Shown: in pieces, positions 60,957 through 64,000 of the stretch
Numbering within the stretch: the stretch's first letter is position 1
How the letters are laid out: every line of letters starts with the position of its first letter
From: Closterium sp. Naga37s-1
Taxonomy: Eukaryota > Streptophyta > Zygnematophyceae > Desmidiales > Closteriaceae
Reading direction: 5' to 3'
DNA length: 64,000 nucleotides
Assembly (NCBI GenBank): GCA_947471745.1
Contig: CANJKZ010000084.1
Span: 976,501-1,040,500, forward strand
Program-made: the position numbers and the translations under genes
Notes under the pieces: generated by a model
Databases searched by the model: none
What the model was told of the DNA's origin: nothing
What the model saw: only the letters and a program-made list of their open reading frames with translations

Positions 60957-61343
60957 TCATCCTCTACCGTGGAATAGCTTGAACTCCTGAGTGGTGCTGT
61001 CTGCTTCAAGATGAATACCCTTCGCCATCAATTGGCTGACGCTCAGTAAGTTGTAGCCGAGTCCTTCTGCAATCAACACTTTAGACATTTGTAAGATGAC
61101 GTTAGTTTCTCGGGACTGAAGTTGTACTACTCCTTGTCGTCTCGTGTGCATGTTCTGGTTGTTGGCCACAATGATGACGACTTCGCGCTGAAGTTGATGT
61201 TCTTGTTGGACGAAACGACTTGAGGAACACATATGCTGTCCGCAGCAACTGTCCAAGAACCAAGTGTCTTGCCCGAACGGCTCGTTTTGGGCAATAGCTG
61301 CATACGTCGGATTGGGCTCCGGTGATTCGCGGCGGGGAGTCCT
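60957..61343 (-). pseudogene. Copia-5 aspartic protease
   Basis: Minus strand: FGQDTWFLDSCCGQHMC, where Copia proteases normally have LDSGCSQHM, so the catalytic DSG reads DSC. Then LQSRETNVILQMSKVLIAEG, LGYNLLSVSQLMAKGI and TTQEFKLFHGRG. Cut upstream by Copia-8 at 61344. Confidence 0.85.
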
Positions 61344-61474
61344 TGTGAGATAATTAACGAAAGAATGAATGAACTAGAAACTGAGATGGGTACAAGTAGA
61401 AAACACAAGTGTTGTACCCTCTAAGAGCTACCCCACTACAGCCTAAATGGACTATAGCAGATATAAGTTTGACA
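61344..61474 (-). repeat. Copia-8 3' LTR (131 bp)
   Basis: Plus-strand TGTGAGATAATTAACG ... TAAGTTTGACA, with the purine-tract complement CACCCCCATAGGCAAAG next to it. Confidence 0.88.
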
Positions 61475-61703
61475 CACCCCCATAGGCAAAGTGGGGGAGA
61501 ACAAGAGGTCACAAGACTAGTCAAGAAAGGCAAAGCAAGCTCAGGGTGGATCACAAAGTCACCACACAGTCTGAGCACAAGCAAAGGGCCATAAGGCCAG
61601 TTCACATGCAGAGTTATATAAAGGAAAGCAAACAATACAGTGAACACAACCTAGCTAGTGTAAGCATGCAGGTATAAGTATATTGAGTACAGTACAAGCA
61701 GAG
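61475..61703 (-). other. Copia-8 3' untranslated region
   Basis: Homologous to 3174-3399 and 1331-1557. Non-coding. Confidence 0.6.
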
Positions 61704-62495
61704 TCAAGAAGTCAACAAGTGAGGCACAGTAGGTACAAGGCCTAACACAGTACAGAAACGCTGATGATCACAAGGCTGAAGTGCCTTGGTGAAAACATCA
61801 GCAGTGTTGGCCTGAGAGGCCACGTAAGCAAGACGAAGCTGGCCACGCTGCTGCAACTCTCGAGCAAGGAAGTAGCGCAGAGCAATGTGCTTCGTTCTGT
61901 GCTCCAGTCTGTGCTCCTAACACAAGGCCAGCATGGCCTTGTTGTCGACGTACAGAACTGGAGGAGACCGAGGTGCCTCTCCCAAGTCGGTCAGAAGGTA
62001 GGTGAGCCACCGAAGCTCCTGTGCAGCCATGGCTCCAGCGTAGATCTCAGCCTCACAACTGGAGCTGAGAACAGAAGAAGAGCGGGTAGACCGCCAAGAA
62101 ACAGAGCCGGAGCCAAGACTGAAGGTGTAACCCTGTGACGACCGCTGCGTAGCCAAGTCGTCAACCCAGGAGGCGTCAGCGTGACCAGTGAGGACAACTC
62201 GAGCCCGTCCTCCAAGCACGAGCCCCATGCCCGATGTACTGCACAAGTATCGCAACACCCTCTTCGCAGCATCCCAGTGCACCTTTCGGTGCCTACCGGG
62301 AGCCACGTAGCGAGCCAGAAGGCTGAGAGGGTATGCGAGGTCAGGTCGTGTGCAAGTCATCAGGTACATGAGGCAGCCCACAAGCTCTGGATATGGGCCA
62401 CTCGGCTCTACGGACTCGTCCGAAGGTGGAGCTGAGAGCGAGTGACCGGTAGGCAGAGGAGTGGACTGTGGCGAGGCGTACGTGAAGCCGAAGCG
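61704..62495 (-). pseudogene. Copia-8 RNase H and RT C-terminus
   Basis: CTRPDLAYPLSLLARYVAPG, HADASWVDDLATQ, SSSCEAEIYAGAMA, YVDNKAMLALC then TAG (about 61917), continuing in frame to a TGA at 61704. The RT side begins right after a TAG at about 62495 in QVL(stop)RFGF, the same codon as in Copia-2. Confidence 0.85.
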
Positions 62496-64000
62496 CTAAA
62501 GGACCTGCTGCACCATGTGTGACTGAGTCAAGGTAATGGTGCGCTGTGCTCTGTCCCGGGTGATCCGCAAGCCAAGATAGCTTGTCAGCTCACCCAGGTC
62601 TGTGCACGTGTGTCTCTTCTGTAGCTCGGACTTCACGTGGGCGAGTGCCTCAGTGTCAGCAGTAGCAAAGACAAGGTCGTCTACGTACACAAGAACGTAG
62701 AACGGCGGCAGAATAGCGTCAGTGCGTAGAAACAGAGAAGGGTCAGCAGTGGAAGGAGCAAAACCAAGAGCAGCAAGAGTCGTCCTGAGCGTGTCGTGCC
62801 ACTCACGGGGCGCCTGGCGGAGACCGTAGACTGGCCGCCGGAGGCACCACTGGGTACCAGCAGGAAACGACCCAGTGAAGCCAGGTGGGCGGCGCAGCCA
62901 GATCTCCTCGTGCAGGCTGCCCTGTAGGAAGGTTGTGCTGAAGTCAAGCGAGTGGAGCTCGTAGTCACGCTGAGCAGCAACGTGCAGCAGTACCCGAAGA
63001 GTGGTCATCTTCGGGGTAGGGGAGAAGGTCTGAAAGAAGTCAACTCCCTGTCGCTGACTGAAGCCACGTGCAACGTAACGCGCCTTGAAGGCAGGCGGAG
63101 AACCCGGCGGCCGCTTCACCCTGAATATCCACATGCCACTGACGATGTTCGCTCCAGGTGGGGGAACCTCGTCTACGTAGGTGCCTGTGGACTTCCAGGA
63201 AGCCATCTCTGCGTCCATGGCTGCCTGCCACTGAGAGGAGTAGGGACCCTCTATCGCCTCTGCGTAAGAGCGCGGGGTTGGGATGTCTAGTGCATCCGGG
63301 TCTCCCTCAGGGGCAAGCAGCATGGACACGAGATGAGGTGAAGCAGCAGCAAAACACTCAAGGTCCTCCTGTCTGTCCTCAAGGACGTCCGTGCCAAGAG
63401 CACACTCACCCCCGACGGACGGAGGACAGACAGACGCAGACGCAGACTCAGCAACAAGACTAGCGGCGTAGTCTAGGCGACAGGCTGCAGCAAAGTCAAC
63501 AAGCTCAGCAACAAGAGCAGACGCAGCAGAGGACTCAAACAGAGGGTCAGTGACAGCAGTGGCTAGAAAGCGTGTGACAGTAGGACTAGCAGCACGAAGG
63601 GAGTCAGACTCGGGGTCCGGACCGTCAGGAAGAGAGGACGCAGGAGGAGAGGGCAGAGGGACACGCTGTGGAGCAGTAGAAGGACGCAGTGTCATAGAGT
63701 GAGTGCATGGGACAGGAGGAAGACGCGGACGCGAAACACGACCAGCGCGAACAGGACGGACAGGCGACGCAGAACGAGACTCAGGCGACACAGGACGAGA
63801 CTCAGGCTCACGACGCTCCGTAAGACCTCTAGTCGGACTAGAGTAAGGAGAAGGACCAGGCAGCGGAGAGGCCGGCTGCAACTGCGACTGGGACTGGACA
63901 GGCGGTGGACTCAGGAAAGGAGGAGGAGGACCAGGAGAAGGCGGGGAGCCAAGAACCTGCTGAAGGAGCGGAACGTAGTACGGCCGCGGCCGCGCAGCGT
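62496..64000 (-). CDS. Copia-8 reverse transcriptase and linker end (open, partial)
   Basis: Uninterrupted minus-strand frame to the window edge: LLQQVLGSPPSPGPPPF, MLLAPEGDPDALDIPTPRSY, WQAAMDAEMASWKSTGTYVD, FSQRQGVDFFQTFSPTPKM, YGLRQAPREWHDTL, FYVLVYVDDLVFA, ending HMVQQVL before TAG. Confidence 0.88.
   Translation of the reverse strand, partial: AARPRPYYVPLLQQVLGSPPSPGPPPPFLSPPPVQSQSQLQPASPLPGPSPYSSPTRGLTERREPESRPVSPESRSASPVRPVRAGRVSRPRLPPVPCTHSMTLRPSTAPQRVPLPSPPASSLPDGPDPESDSLRAASPTVTRFLATAVTDPLFESSAASALVAELVDFAAACRLDYAASLVAESASASVCPPSVGGECALGTDVLEDRQEDLECFAAASPHLVSMLLAPEGDPDALDIPTPRSYAEAIEGPYSSQWQAAMDAEMASWKSTGTYVDEVPPPGANIVSGMWIFRVKRPPGSPPAFKARYVARGFSQRQGVDFFQTFSPTPKMTTLRVLLHVAAQRDYELHSLDFSTTFLQGSLHEEIWLRRPPGFTGSFPAGTQWCLRRPVYGLRQAPREWHDTLRTTLAALGFAPSTADPSLFLRTDAILPPFYVLVYVDDLVFATADTEALAHVKSELQKRHTCTDLGELTSYLGLRITRDRAQRTITLTQSHMVQQVL

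Larger units (their letters stand above)
43852..61343 (-). mobile_element. Copia-5: distinct Copia family, minus strand, interrupted twice
   Basis: Minus-strand pol: protease (60957-61340), gag-pre-integrase and integrase (60249-60935 then 46269-47283), RT-RNase H (44675-46207), polypurine tract, 3' LTR (43852-44690). It is split at 47283/60249 by Copia-6 and Copia-7, and at 61343 by Copia-8. Gag and the 5' LTR lie beyond the window. It differs from family A in lacking the Gly/Ala linker and QQLREW box, and in a longer LTR. Confidence 0.85.
61344..64000 (-). mobile_element. Copia-8: family-A Copia, 3' part (continues beyond the window)
   Basis: 3' LTR, 3' UTR, RNase H, RT and the end of the linker on the minus strand. 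Inserted in the Copia-5 protease/gag region. The left flank is GTCCT (61339-61343), and the partner is off the window. Closest to Copia-3 in the shared region (for example the ECFAA and STGTYVDEVPPPGANIVSGM stretches). Confidence 0.9.

Overview
The window looks like nuclear DNA of a green-lineage eukaryote. It holds one intron-rich, GC-rich plus-strand gene for the cytosolic exosome cofactor helicase SKI2, whose protein is closest in layout to the plant form. On both sides lie nested LTR retrotransposons, mostly Copia. A streptophyte alga is my best guess, from the plant-like SKI2, the Copia load and the abundant minisatellites. That guess is an inference, and the genus cannot be read from the sequence.

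Layout. 1-1695: 3' end of a Copia element (Copia-1, +). 1696-3041 and 15264-16524: two halves of a minus-strand Gypsy element, split by a Copia block at 3042-15258 (Copia-2, minus, with the truncated Copia-3, plus, inside its 5' LTR). Target duplications and reading frame show this order: Gypsy, then Copia-2, then Copia-3. 16573-16690: possible last exon of an unknown minus-strand gene. 16930-43501: SKI2, about 24 exons and roughly 1,440 codons. Its intron 5 carries a degenerate antisense Copia (Copia-4, 22032-28661), and intron 9 carries a solo LTR (31790-32077). 43852-61343: a different Copia family (Copia-5, minus). Its integrase is split by two family-A elements lying head to head (Copia-6, minus, 47284-52250; Copia-7, plus, 52269-60248). 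Its protease region is cut by a third (Copia-8, minus, 61344 to the window end).

SKI2 is the main biological result. Exons 2-10 and 12-24 join in consistent phase and carry all helicase motifs: [16 protein letters not shown] and [10 protein letters not shown]. Almost every intron also holds one to four degraded copies of the edge of the neighbouring exon together with its splice site. Copies of an exon's 5' edge plus acceptor lie upstream of it; copies of its 3' edge plus donor lie downstream. Copies farther from the exon are generally more decayed. One donor (exon 15) has become a nine-copy 20-bp minisatellite. Exon 11 exists in five copies and none is complete. This gene-wide splice-junction duplication is the strongest candidate for something undescribed.

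The family-A Copia elements share unusual features: LTRs of only 131-160 bp, a 5' leader of 1.3-1.75 kb of G/C tandem repeats, a gag zinc knuckle spaced CX13CX3HX4C, and a short QQLREW box present both in gag and in the linker between integrase and reverse transcriptase. All copies seen here are broken by stops, frameshifts or deletions. Copia-7 is the closest to intact, with three in-frame stops.
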